Positions 29,201 to 34,120 of a DNA stretch of 64,000 bases are shown one piece after another. Origin of the DNA: SIG587 sp045544035 (GTDB lineage Bacteria; Bacillota; Clostridia; Oscillospirales; Acutalibacteraceae); NCBI GenBank assembly GCA_045544035.1, contig JAZPYE010000013.1, positions 62,001 to 126,000 on the forward strand, written 5' to 3'. Numbering within the stretch: the first letter of the stretch is position 1; each line of letters opens with the position of its first letter. The translations under genes were made by a program, and so were the position numbers. The notes below the pieces were generated by a model. That model was not told the DNA's origin, ran no database searches, and saw only the letters and a list, made by a program, of their open reading frames with translations.

Positions 29201-31303
29201 ATCATACTTGCCATCCTTGTTGACATTTACCACATAGGGCTCGCCGTATCCCAGATCCACAGTGATTTGGTATGCAGGGGTCATAGAAAGGGTAACGGTC
29301 TCTGACTTTGCCACCGCGCCGTTTTTATCGGTAACCACGCAGTAGATCTCCCGCCCGTGGCGGCTATTGTTCATCTCTACGGAGTAGGTCGCGGTCTTGA
29401 CAGAAGAGACAGAGAACTTGGTTGCGCCTGCATCCTTATAGTACCACTGGTAGGTGAGGTTGCCCTCGCCTACTGCTCCCAGCAGTACCACCGCAGTCTT
29501 ACCCTCGTCTACGGTGACAGATTCCGGCTGCATAGTAAAGCGAATGGGAGTGCCAAGGCACATGGTTGCCACATTGGTCTTTACGGAGAAGCCGTACTTA
29601 TCGGTAACCACACAGTAGACCTGGCGGCCGCTGCGATCCGCGCTCATCTCTACCGTATAGGAATTGGAAGTAAAGGTCTTGGTAACAGAGAAATTGGATG
29701 CATCTGCATCCTTATAATACCACTTATAGCTGAGACCATCGCCCTCTGCGGTGAAGCTGATTAGCACCTGACCGCCATTTTTCGCAGTTACGTTGGTGGG
29801 TTGCTCTTTGATGGAGAGGGGTGTGCCCATGTGCAAGGTCACCGTTTTGGTCTGCACAGATACGCCATACTTGTCGGTGACAACACAGTAAATTTCCCGC
29901 CCATCGCGGCTCGCGCTCATCTCTACGGAGTAGGTCGCGGTCTTGACAGAAGAGACAGAGAACTTGGTTGCGCCTGCGTTCTTATAGTACCACTTGTATG
30001 TAAGTCCCACGCCGGTTGCCGCAACGTTCAACGTAGCGGTTTCGCCCTTGGGCGCTACCGCGGTCTGAGGCTGGGCGGTGATCTTCACCTCACTGACTAT
30101 AGAGAGGGTAACGGTATTGGATTTTACCTTGTTGCCGTTTTTATCGGTAACCACGCAGTATATCTCTCGTCCGTGGCGGCTATTGTTCATCTCTACGGAG
30201 TAGGTCGCGGTCTTGACAGAAGAGACAGAAAATTTGGATGCACCTGCGTTCTTATAGTACCACTTGTAGGTAAGTCCGGAGCCGGTTGCATATACGGTAG
30301 TCATAGCAGTCTTGCCGCTTGCCACAGAAACGGACTTTGGCTGCTTGGTGATGGTCGCCTTGGAGACGGACATAGAAAGGGTCACCACATTGGATTTCAC
30401 CTTGTTGCCGTTTTTATCGGTAACCACGCAGTATATCTCCCTACCGTGACGGCTCTTGCTCATCTCTACCGAGTAGGTCGCGGTCTTGACAGAAGAGACA
30501 GAGAACTTGGTGGCACCTGCGTTCTTATAGTACCACTTATAGGTAAGTCCGGAGCCGGTTGCCGCTACCTTTACAGTTGCGGTCTTACCGCTCGCCACGG
30601 TGATGGACTTGGGCTGGGCGGTGATCTTCACCTCACTGGTCATAGATAGGGTAACGGTATTGGATTTCACCTTATTGCCGTTTTTATCGGTAACCACGCA
30701 GTATATCTCCCTACCGTGGCGGCTCTTGCTCATCTCTACGAAGTAGGTCGCGGTCTTGACAGAAGAGACGGAAAACTTGGTGGCTCCTGCGTTCTTATAG
30801 TACCACTGGTAGGTAAGACCGGAGCCCGCCGCATATACGGTAGTCGTAGCAGTCTTGCCGCTTGCCACAGAAACAGACTTTGGCTGCTTGGTGATGGTCG
30901 CCTTGGAGACGGACATAGAAAGGGTCACCACATTGGATTTTACCTTGTTGCCGTTTTTATCGGTAACCACGCAGTATATCTCCCTACCGTGGCGGCTCTT
31001 GCTCATCTCTACGGTGTAGGTCGCGGTCTTGACAGAAGAGACAGAGAACTTGGATGCTCCTGCGTTCTTATAGTACCACTGGTAGGTAAGTCCTTCACCG
31101 GAGGCGACTACCTTCACTATGGCGGTCTTGCCGCTTGCCACGGTGACAGACTTGGGCTGGGTGGTGATCTTCATGCCTGCTGCCGCAGATGCAGTGATCC
31201 CAAAACCGCCGGTTTCGGTTGAAAGCAGACCGAAAGTGATGGAAAACAGGCAGACCACTGTCAGGAGGAATGCCAGCACCACGCTTCGTGTTTTCTTGTT
31301 CAT
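20204..31303 (-). CDS. Giant surface protein: seven Ig-like domains plus Pmp-like beta-helix
   Basis: A 3699-residue secreted protein. The signal peptide is at residues 1-42 (hydrophobic core, ending TASAAA). Seven Ig-like repeats of about 90 residues follow (about 43-680), each with QPKS-VTVASGKTA, GLTYKWYYKNAG, SVKTATYSVEM and GREIYCVVTDKNG. A Listeria-Bacteroides-type repeat (about 680-745, GYGEPYVVNVNKDGKYDLG, FSFKGWKT) comes next, then about 2900 residues of short repeats built on GNTA-GGAIY, typical of Pmp-like right-handed beta-helices. No LPXTG, SLH, choline-binding or terminal transmembrane segment is visible; the protein ends in NKTNVAFDLTTLP. RBS AAGGAGAGG precedes ATG 31303. It is probably an adhesin; attachment mode and ligand are unknown. 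Confidence 0.9.
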   Translation of the reverse strand: MNKKTRSVVLAFLLTVVCLFSITFGLLSTETGGFGITASAAAGMKITTQPKSVTVASGKTAIVKVVASGEGLTYQWYYKNAGASKFSVSSVKTATYTVEMSKSRHGREIYCVVTDKNGNKVKSNVVTLSMSVSKATITKQPKSVSVASGKTATTTVYAAGSGLTYQWYYKNAGATKFSVSSVKTATYFVEMSKSRHGREIYCVVTDKNGNKVKSNTVTLSMTSEVKITAQPKSITVASGKTATVKVAATGSGLTYKWYYKNAGATKFSVSSVKTATYSVEMSKSRHGREIYCVVTDKNGNKVKSNVVTLSMSVSKATITKQPKSVSVASGKTAMTTVYATGSGLTYKWYYKNAGASKFSVSSVKTATYSVEMNNSRHGREIYCVVTDKNGNKVKSNTVTLSIVSEVKITAQPQTAVAPKGETATLNVAATGVGLTYKWYYKNAGATKFSVSSVKTATYSVEMSASRDGREIYCVVTDKYGVSVQTKTVTLHMGTPLSIKEQPTNVTAKNGGQVLISFTAEGDGLSYKWYYKDADASNFSVTKTFTSNSYTVEMSADRSGRQVYCVVTDKYGFSVKTNVATMCLGTPIRFTMQPESVTVDEGKTAVVLLGAVGEGNLTYQWYYKDAGATKFSVSSVKTATYSVEMNNSRHGREIYCVVTDKNGAVAKSETVTLSMTPAYQITVDLGYGEPYVVNVNKDGKYDLGKPSREGFSFKGWKTLAGKDFAKSGTISMDVTVKAVWDIAGTDTLNELISRVNAGATEIVITGNITINQPIYVSHDITIYSNKNYTLKRDSNYGGDLFVVGKDANGVTALHHHRAATLTLGGGKGTLTIDGNKDNMKVDVVGSLIFAGDSCTVNLYDGVSLCNNKKTGNERVLTYIGSASESTLKKAGGAAILNNNSVVNMYGGIIENNIVKTEHTVVTDETGAEVKYEYDGCGGAVYSDGSFNMYGGTIQNNEALRGGAVYMVKPTVMKAGTIQGNKSYTYGGAVSTNAGSYANLYLGGEDAGETLAIKDNYSKSAGGALYSNTTAPIVVLGNVLFEGNHSDYSGGAIYTGGSLVVRDSTFRGNSSVYSAGAIYFHNTKDSTWQPREAEITGCLFEENKASLGGAIAFSRSNGADPKATGVVARVTDCRFYKNEAIKNDKNPGNGGAMYITQLAKATITGCVFEENVSANSGGAVGVHGEATATLTDLTFQKNTAPSGGALYLSINTTNTLKNLTFTENKAVLKETGSGGNGGAIYATQAKVTAENLDIRNNTAATHAGAIYLQATTLTLGADTTIESNSAGDHGGAFYLTYTTNEDNTKTGSHLILNNMMLKDHTAKVGGVISIRTDCEATLTGVTLKDNAATIPYTADGSNYGGGAVYVGYGTLTLKDTILEGNTSAYYGGAVYSRSSHITIDGGSVTGSTGATGAALYFAEKSTVELKNLAVKDNTSSTNGVIYANGGTLTMDKVTANGNKASSGGVLFTSGAHTVVTLKDSVWSNNSASSGGAINMTNASVTVTNCEFNENTARLGGAIYNKLGTLVTDNVTFFKNAATKNTSGGSGNGGAVCMNGGTFTVSEKDSFLENTAENHAGAIYVSYFENETTKEKTGGVLTATGGTFTGNTAMGGGAVSIRTACEANFDGTTFTGNSVTGNDGKADGYGEGGGAVYVGYGKLTLKNVTTTGNQSENFGGAVHVVDSQLAVSGSAFAENEAKTGGAVYMTAASVASVTDSAFTGNSATGNGGALYLGGAEVTTDNLDMQNNSASGNGGALYLMGREMTVDSGDTFKNNSAGGHGGAIYLVYKTNTDKTRTGATLNATDVTFEGNTAMAGGAISARSACIVNLDGTTLKNNSVTGFVDDGDETTSDNNGDGEGGGAIYVGYGTLNMKDVTATGNTASDFGGVVDAVASPVTITGGTYSDNTSNNGGVLHAMTGSAITVNGTTFTGNKSLYANTEYDSNIGGGVFHTIGGTLHITGCTLDGNTSQNYGGVLHTNKTEVTVDGETQIKNSAGATGAVMHMRSAKATLENISITDNTSRMNGVIYYAGSDLTLKNVTATGNKAHQGGVMFVNSATVTVADSTFSGNSATNGGVIYTKGGATVNVENSAFTENTATYGGAIYLIEESKLNLTGATFTKNSATKDGGAIYNKASTVTGVDTETAKNTFTENTAASHGGAIYVVYATNETTQEKTGGALTLTGGTFTGNTAMGGGAISLRTACEASLDGTTFTENYVTGNDGKADGYSEGGGAIYAGYGKLTLTNVTATGNQSENYGGAVQLVDTETTITGGTFTGNKAATGGAIYTMTGNVLNITGSAFTDNTATGTAGAVAVMKPVTGALKDLTFTGNHADGNGGAVYFTASVTTENLDMQENSAGGNGGAVYLNAVAMTVTANDVFKGNTAGGHGGAIYLTYNGEQGATLTGTDAVFENNTAKAGGAISSRSYCSVELTGGSLKGNIATAAQPEGLGGGAIYSNTNTLKLHGVTLEGNTAEYYGGAIYTSEANVTIDEKSVIKGNGAVTGVALYFKASGTVTMNDVTVTENVYTKGTSNGLIYVGGAVTLDVANLTATNNKSVNGGVFYISGSVGGTITESTFTGNNATANGGAIDFRSSGTLNVTNSTLTGNSSKNGGAIYCEKGIVNVSGCQVSENTATETGGAISVAKTGKVNVVDATTLTKNSASTGGAVYLDRGGSAELIGVTLEENSATGKGGAIAATDTPEEGEEAASATLTLVDATLKNNTAKNGGAVYADADASVTVTGGAMTQNTATLGGAAYVYGSTMVLNNAVFTENSATSNGGAIDIVGGTVTGKADFERNTAAGHAGAIYVTYIKEDTGNIGGVLNLTGGSFTGNTAMGGGAVSVRTAGNATFENVTFTGNCVSGCQDDGKVDTEDNDGDGEGGGAIYVGYGSVTLTGCTATGNTSTDSFGGFMDSVKGVVNITGGTYTGNTAPAGGAIYSLNKSTITITDAVISENESTFVNPDSEGNYNSNMGGGAIAINGGTLTVSNTTLSGNKSVYYGGTIMADTATVTLDNNTVVSGSTGKTGSAIYIRDNAKVTMNGIKIQDNKDAGTGVIYAGSGTLELINVTATGNTASTGAVVAVNGGSTTLNITGGTYSGNSAKYGGVFYVSNNAKATVNGAIFTENTSYLGGAGYVYKGTLTLVDATFTKNTATKEASGSNGNGGAITVSAGTITGSGNNVFSENTAENHGGAIYVVYATDETTKEKTGGVLNMTDGTFENNTAYAGGAISSRTAGSVTLTGTVLKENASTASGTASCGGAIYTNDGTLTLSGVTLDGNTSNYYGAAVYSTGTVFTATDNCVVQNNTGITGAALWLSIGADQTATITDMTLYKNLRKSGTGNGTIYANGSGALNITGLTASENVSTNGGVLYTSGGLTITLADSTITDNQALTNGGVIAYRGTKTMVISGCTFTGNTAPTGGVIEASGSGTVTVKSSTLENNTATTSGGAIYATGSGKVVVSDNTLLKNNSAPNGGAVCLDLGATVTIDNSTLDGNSATTGVGGAILVQDSTEENPQAATKLVMTNTTLQNNTAKTRGGALATDTASPALIMEVTGCTFYNNSVPTSGGAVCVQNGNCNSATEPTEVTIVFTNCTFQENSSDDIGGALDVRSGSCTKIDGITAKNNTAKNNAGVVYVTSNNSRLYLTGEVVLDGNTAKNGAFSYLYNNNYSNPPKIYTTHSNTATWYADVAGNKTNVAFDLTTLP
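20300..29000 (-). repeat. Pmp-like beta-helix coding repeats
   Basis: Long low-complexity coding stretch built from short GGAIY and GNTA units with a higher-order module recurring seven times, beginning HGGAIYxxY and containing GGAISxRTxC and, in most copies, GGGAIYVGYG. Several modules contain DNNGDGEGGG or DNDGDGEGGG acidic loops. Confidence 0.8.
29270..31175 (-). repeat. Tandem Ig-domain repeats, including a 543-bp doublet
   Basis: Seven tandem units of about 270 bp encode the Ig-like domains. Units 1-2 and 3-4 are near-identical pairs offset by 543 bp (compare 30905 onward with 30362 onward), showing duplication of a two-domain block. Units 5-7 are more diverged. Confidence 0.85.
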
Positions 31304-31346
31304 ATTACCTCTCCTTACTATATATTTGGATACAAATATTTACAAA

Positions 31347-31374
31347 CTTATATACTCCGGGAAATCCCCAGCAA
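31347..31374 (-). promoter_or_regulatory. Possible promoter of the island operon
   Basis: Minus-strand TTGCTG (31369-31374), 16 bp, TATAAG (31347-31352), about 45 bp upstream of the adhesin ATG. The match is moderate. The remainder of the leader to 31525 is AT-rich with a short GGAATATTCC palindrome and no gene. Confidence 0.4.
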
Positions 31375-31525
31375 GGTACACTTCCCCAACATAACCATCC
31401 TATTCTATTTTATTTTACAACAAATCCTCCTGAAAAGCAAGGTTTTTTCATTTCCTCAGCAGGAATATTCCCTAGGAAATCGGCTGTTTTTTTAAGGTGA
31501 AAAGCGCCCCGATGCAAGTACGCCA

Positions 31526-31550
31526 GTTGGCACCATTGAATTTGAATAAT
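31526..31550 (+). repeat. Right direct repeat of guaA 3' end (putative attR)
   Basis: Reads GTT GGC ACC ATT GAA TTT GAA TAA T, encoding VGTIEFE-stop just as guaA does, with two synonymous differences. The preceding frame (DASTP) resembles but does not equal the guaA sequence before the repeat. Confidence 0.75.
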
Positions 31551-31644
31551 CCTATACAAAAAAATAACCACCATCGGGTCATTATGTTTTTATTTTTTCA
31601 AAATTTGTAAAAAGTTGTAACATTTCCTATGGCATTGCTAAAAC

Positions 31645-31680
31645 AAAAAACACCCGATGGAGTTCCATCGGGTGTTTTTT
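31645..31680. terminator. Terminator of degV-hemolysin III operon
   Basis: AACACCCGATGG / CCATCGGGTGTT stem, tetraloop AGTT, with A and T runs on both sides. It overlaps the last bases of the minus-strand hemolysin III gene. The bases 31551-31644 between this and the right repeat hold no visible gene. Confidence 0.9.
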
Positions 31681-32350
31681 AAAGCACATAAAGAAAAATT
31701 GAAAGATATTGAAGCAAGCTACCGAGCACAACAAAAATGTGGAAGATGGAGTGCATATATCGCACCTTTTTTCCCACGCCGTAAATCACGGCGCCAACAG
31801 TGTAAGCAATGCCACCTGCAAGGAGAAAAGCCAGGCCTGGCTTTCCGATTGCGACCATTGCAACCTTAGAGCCTGCAACAATGCACCAGCCCATTAAAAT
31901 GTAGCACACCATTGAAAATGCGGAATATTTTTTTAAATCAATGGCGGTGAGGGTTGCCGCTAAAACTGCCAGCCCCCAAACAAAGGCAAAGATTCCCCAA
32001 GCCCAAATGAGTGACACCGTGCGCATTGAGCACAGCAAAATTGGGGTGTAGGTGCCTGCGATGAGCAGATAAATTGTGCAGTGGTCAATAACCTGCATAA
32101 CCTTTTTTGCGGTTTCATGTGTAAGGCCGTGATAAACGCTGGAAACGGCATAAAGTGCCACCATTGAGCCGCCGTAAATTGCCGAGGTGACAACACCCCA
32201 GTTATCCCCAAAAATGGCAGATTTCAAAACACAGGTTACAAGAACAATGATGCCAAGTGCGCAACCCACAATGTGGGTTACCATATTAAAAATTTCTTCG
32301 CCCTTTGTGTAATTGGGCAAAGCTCTGTTTTTAAGGGCAGTTCGTGTCAA
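31679..32350 (-). CDS. Hemolysin III / PAQR-family membrane protein
   Basis: A seven-helix integral membrane protein of 223 residues (TrhA/YqfA/YplQ type). Conserved features are YTKGEEIFNMVTHIVG at the N-terminus, SSVYHGL and H in helix 2, DHCTIYLLIAGTYTP and the C-terminal HSIFHIFVVLGS with the family's zinc-binding His residues. The start is TTG at 32350 with AGGTGA five bases upstream, 5 bp from the degV stop, so it is co-transcribed with degV. In E. coli the homologue affects membrane lipid homeostasis; true haemolysis should not be assumed. Confidence 0.92.
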   Translation of the reverse strand: MTRTALKNRALPNYTKGEEIFNMVTHIVGCALGIIVLVTCVLKSAIFGDNWGVVTSAIYGGSMVALYAVSSVYHGLTHETAKKVMQVIDHCTIYLLIAGTYTPILLCSMRTVSLIWAWGIFAFVWGLAVLAATLTAIDLKKYSAFSMVCYILMGWCIVAGSKVAMVAIGKPGLAFLLAGGIAYTVGAVIYGVGKKVRYMHSIFHIFVVLGSLLQYLSIFLYVL

Positions 32351-32355
32351 TTAAA

Positions 32356-33222
32356 TCACCTGTTTTCGCCAATAAAGAAAATCGCCAGGGTGCCGGGGCC
32401 TGCGTGAGCGCCGATAACGGGGCCGATGTCGGCAATATAGTCAACATCAACCTTGTATTTTTCGCCCAGCATTTTAACAAGAAGCTGTGCATCATCCATG
32501 CAGTCGGCCTGGCAAAGGAATACCTTTCTTGGAGCATTCTTTTTAGCAAGCTCGCCGTATTTATCAGCCAAAGCAGCAATGGCAGCCTTACGGCCTCTAA
32601 CCTTGCCGCGAGAAATGAGGTGCCCCTCATCATCCATGTGCAAAATGGGCTTAATGCCCAGCACACTGCCAACAAGAGCAACTGTGGGGCTGATTCTGCC
32701 ACCACGCTTTAAATAAACCAAATCATCAACCGTAAACCAGTGGCACATATTTGGAACAAGGCCCTGAACATACTCAGCTACCTGCTCAATAGAAGCGCCC
32801 TTTTCCTTTTCCAAAACTGCTAAATAAACAAGCAGTCCCTGACCGGCAGAGGCACACAAGGTATCAATGGCAATAATTTTGCGCTCAGGATATTTTTCTT
32901 TTAGCTCTTCGGCTGCCATTCTTGCGCAGTTAAATGTAGTGCTGAGTCCCGAAGAAAATCCAAGGTAAAGCAAATCCTTGCCTTCCTTTAAAATGGGCTC
33001 GAAACAGTTTAAAAAGGAATCGGTGTTAATGGCCGAGGTTTTTGCCACTGCCCCACTGCGCATCTTTTTATAAAAATCACGGGGAGCTAAATCATAGTTT
33101 GAATATTCCTTATCCTCGCCTGATATGGTGAAGGAAAGTGAACAATATGCTACCTGCCAGCTTTTGAGTTTTTCCTCAGCTATATCGCAGGCCGAATCTG
33201 TAAAAATAACATAATCACTCAT
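32356..33222 (-). CDS. DegV-family fatty-acid-binding protein
   Basis: A 288-residue DegV domain protein, which holds a fatty acid for the FakA kinase in Firmicutes. It begins SDYVIFTDSACDIAEE; later conserved parts are YLGFSSGLSTTFN, IDTLCASAGQGLLVYLA, LVYLKRGGRIS and LGIKPILHMDDEGHL. ATG 33222 is chosen because AAGGAGAA lies six bases upstream; the in-frame upstream Met at 33264 has no RBS. A promoter is at 33268-33296. It is the first gene of a two-gene operon with hemolysin III. No fakA is adjacent. Confidence 0.93.
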   Translation of the reverse strand: MSDYVIFTDSACDIAEEKLKSWQVAYCSLSFTISGEDKEYSNYDLAPRDFYKKMRSGAVAKTSAINTDSFLNCFEPILKEGKDLLYLGFSSGLSTTFNCARMAAEELKEKYPERKIIAIDTLCASAGQGLLVYLAVLEKEKGASIEQVAEYVQGLVPNMCHWFTVDDLVYLKRGGRISPTVALVGSVLGIKPILHMDDEGHLISRGKVRGRKAAIAALADKYGELAKKNAPRKVFLCQADCMDDAQLLVKMLGEKYKVDVDYIADIGPVIGAHAGPGTLAIFFIGENR

Positions 33223-33267
33223 GAAATTTCTCCTTATTTTGCCCTGTGGGCTTTTTCTTACCATTTC

Positions 33268-33296
33268 ATTATATTTGAAACTTTTCAGCCTATCAA
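33268..33296 (-). promoter_or_regulatory. Promoter of degV-hemolysin III
   Basis: Minus strand TTGATA (33291-33296), 17 bp, TATAAT (33268-33273). Confidence 0.8.
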
Positions 33297-33335
33297 CCTA
33301 CACCTATGTTTTGCCTCTATACACCCCGAAAACCA

Positions 33336-33448
33336 TCGGTAGAGAGACTTAAGCTCACTCTACTAACGGTAGAATAGGTCGCTTTTTTTCCTTAAGAACG
33401 CTCTTTCACGGTAGAATTTACATAAAATTCATTGATTTACAGTAGAAT
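33336..33448 (+). promoter_or_regulatory. Four phased CGGTAGAAT-type direct repeats
   Basis: Copies begin at 33336 (TCGGTAGAGA), 33366 (ACGGTAGAAT), 33408 (ACGGTAGAAT) and 33439 (ACAGTAGAAT). The start-to-start spacings of 30, 42 and 31 bp are close to 3, 4 and 3 turns of DNA, so all copies face the same side. The last lies inside the -35/-10 spacer of the XRE regulator promoter. This looks like an operator array, likely autoregulatory. Confidence 0.5.
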
Positions 33449-33460
33449 TTGTGTTATTAT
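33432..33460 (+). promoter_or_regulatory. Promoter of XRE-membrane regulator
   Basis: TTGATT (33432-33437), 17 bp, TATTAT (33455-33460); RBS GAGGT precedes ATG 33489. Confidence 0.7.
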
Positions 33461-33488
33461 AAGAAAAAATTAGTACAAGAGGTCCTTT

Positions 33489-34088
33489 ATGACTAATATA
33501 AAAAAAATTGTTGCAGCCAACATTTCGGCGCTTAGACAAGATAAGGAAATGACCCAGCTTGAGCTTGCCGAAAAAATCAATTATTCCGACAAAGCCGTTT
33601 CAAAATGGGAACGCGGCGAATCCCTGCCCGATTTATCAGTTCTTATTGAAATCGCCAACCTTTTCGGTGTCACCCTTGATTATCTCGTCAGTGAAAAGCA
33701 CGAAACACCCTCCGCCGTTGCCCCCATGGGAAGAAAAACAAAAAACCATGGCTTTATAACGGGAATGGCAATAATTCTTGTTTGGCTCGTTGCCGCCCTT
33801 GTTTTTATGATTTTGGACAGCATTCCCACTAACATAGAAAACCACTGGCTCACCTTTGTTTATGCCGCACCCGTTACAATGATTGTTTGGCTTATTTTTA
33901 ACACCATTTGGTTTAACAGGCACCGCAATTTTCTCATTATTTCCTTTTTAATGTGGCTTACCCTTTTGAGCATTTTCCTAACTTTGCTTATTTGCGGTTA
34001 TAATATTTGGTTGCTTTTTGCCCTGGGAATTCCTGGACAGGTTATAATTATTATGTGGTCAAGACTCAGATTTAAATCAGAAAAATAA
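33489..34088 (+). CDS. XRE-family regulator with C-terminal membrane domain
   Basis: A 199-residue protein. An N-terminal Cro/C1-type helix-turn-helix (about residues 5-60: MTQLELAEKINYSDKAVSKW, ERGESLPDLSVLIEIANLFG) is joined by a charged linker to four predicted transmembrane helices (about 78-195). Such HTH-membrane fusions are common in Firmicutes and often control neighbouring transport or stress genes. No metabolite-binding domain is visible. Four phased repeats precede it and may be its binding sites. It is monocistronic, ending at a terminator shared with the convergent MATE gene. Confidence 0.9.
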   Translation: MTNIKKIVAANISALRQDKEMTQLELAEKINYSDKAVSKWERGESLPDLSVLIEIANLFGVTLDYLVSEKHETPSAVAPMGRKTKNHGFITGMAIILVWLVAALVFMILDSIPTNIENHWLTFVYAAPVTMIVWLIFNTIWFNRHRNFLIISFLMWLTLLSIFLTLLICGYNIWLLFALGIPGQVIIIMWSRLRFKSEK

Positions 34089-34094
34089 ATAAAA

Positions 34095-34120
34095 TGCGTT
34101 CCGAGCGGAACGCTTTTTTT
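34095..34120. terminator. Terminator between XRE regulator and MATE gene
   Basis: GCGTTCC GAGC GGAACGC hairpin followed by TTTTTTT on the plus strand. It overlaps the end of the convergent MATE gene. Confidence 0.85.

Larger units (their letters stand above)
16468..31550. mobile_element. Putative genomic island integrated at the 3' end of guaA
   Basis: A block of about 15.1 kb bounded by the 25-bp direct repeats. It contains only two coding genes, both giant secreted/surface proteins on the minus strand, whose codon use (abundant GCC, GCG, ACC, CTG) is visibly more GC-rich than flanking housekeeping genes; for instance 23221-23280 has 37 G/C of 60. The 3' end of guaA is a known integration hotspot in several bacteria. 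No integrase, transposase or conjugation gene is present, so this is a decayed, non-autonomous or recombination-mobilised cargo island. The right copy still encodes the guaA C-terminal peptide. Confidence 0.6.

Noticed and set aside
20282..31222. Long plus-strand open frames opposite the giant adhesin, for example 23078-24724 and 25976-27037
   Set aside because: They mirror the GC-rich repeated codons of the minus-strand gene, have no ribosome binding sites, and their translations are repetitive GAA/AGG-type shadows. The minus strand has signal peptide, domains and RBS.
20204..31303. Autotransporter or chlamydial Pmp outer-membrane protein
   Set aside because: Pmp-like repeats are present, but there is no C-terminal beta-barrel, and all other genes indicate a Gram-positive host.
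31353..31371. Noc-binding-like site ATTTCCCGG in the adhesin promoter
   Set aside because: Only one half of the palindromic consensus fits; a match of this quality is expected by chance.
31679..32350. True haemolysin toxin
   Set aside because: The name is historical; the sequence is a PAQR-type seven-helix membrane protein found in non-pathogens.
33336..33448. CRISPR-like direct repeats
   Set aside because: The repeats are about 10 bp, unevenly spaced, and there are no spacers of constant length or cas genes.
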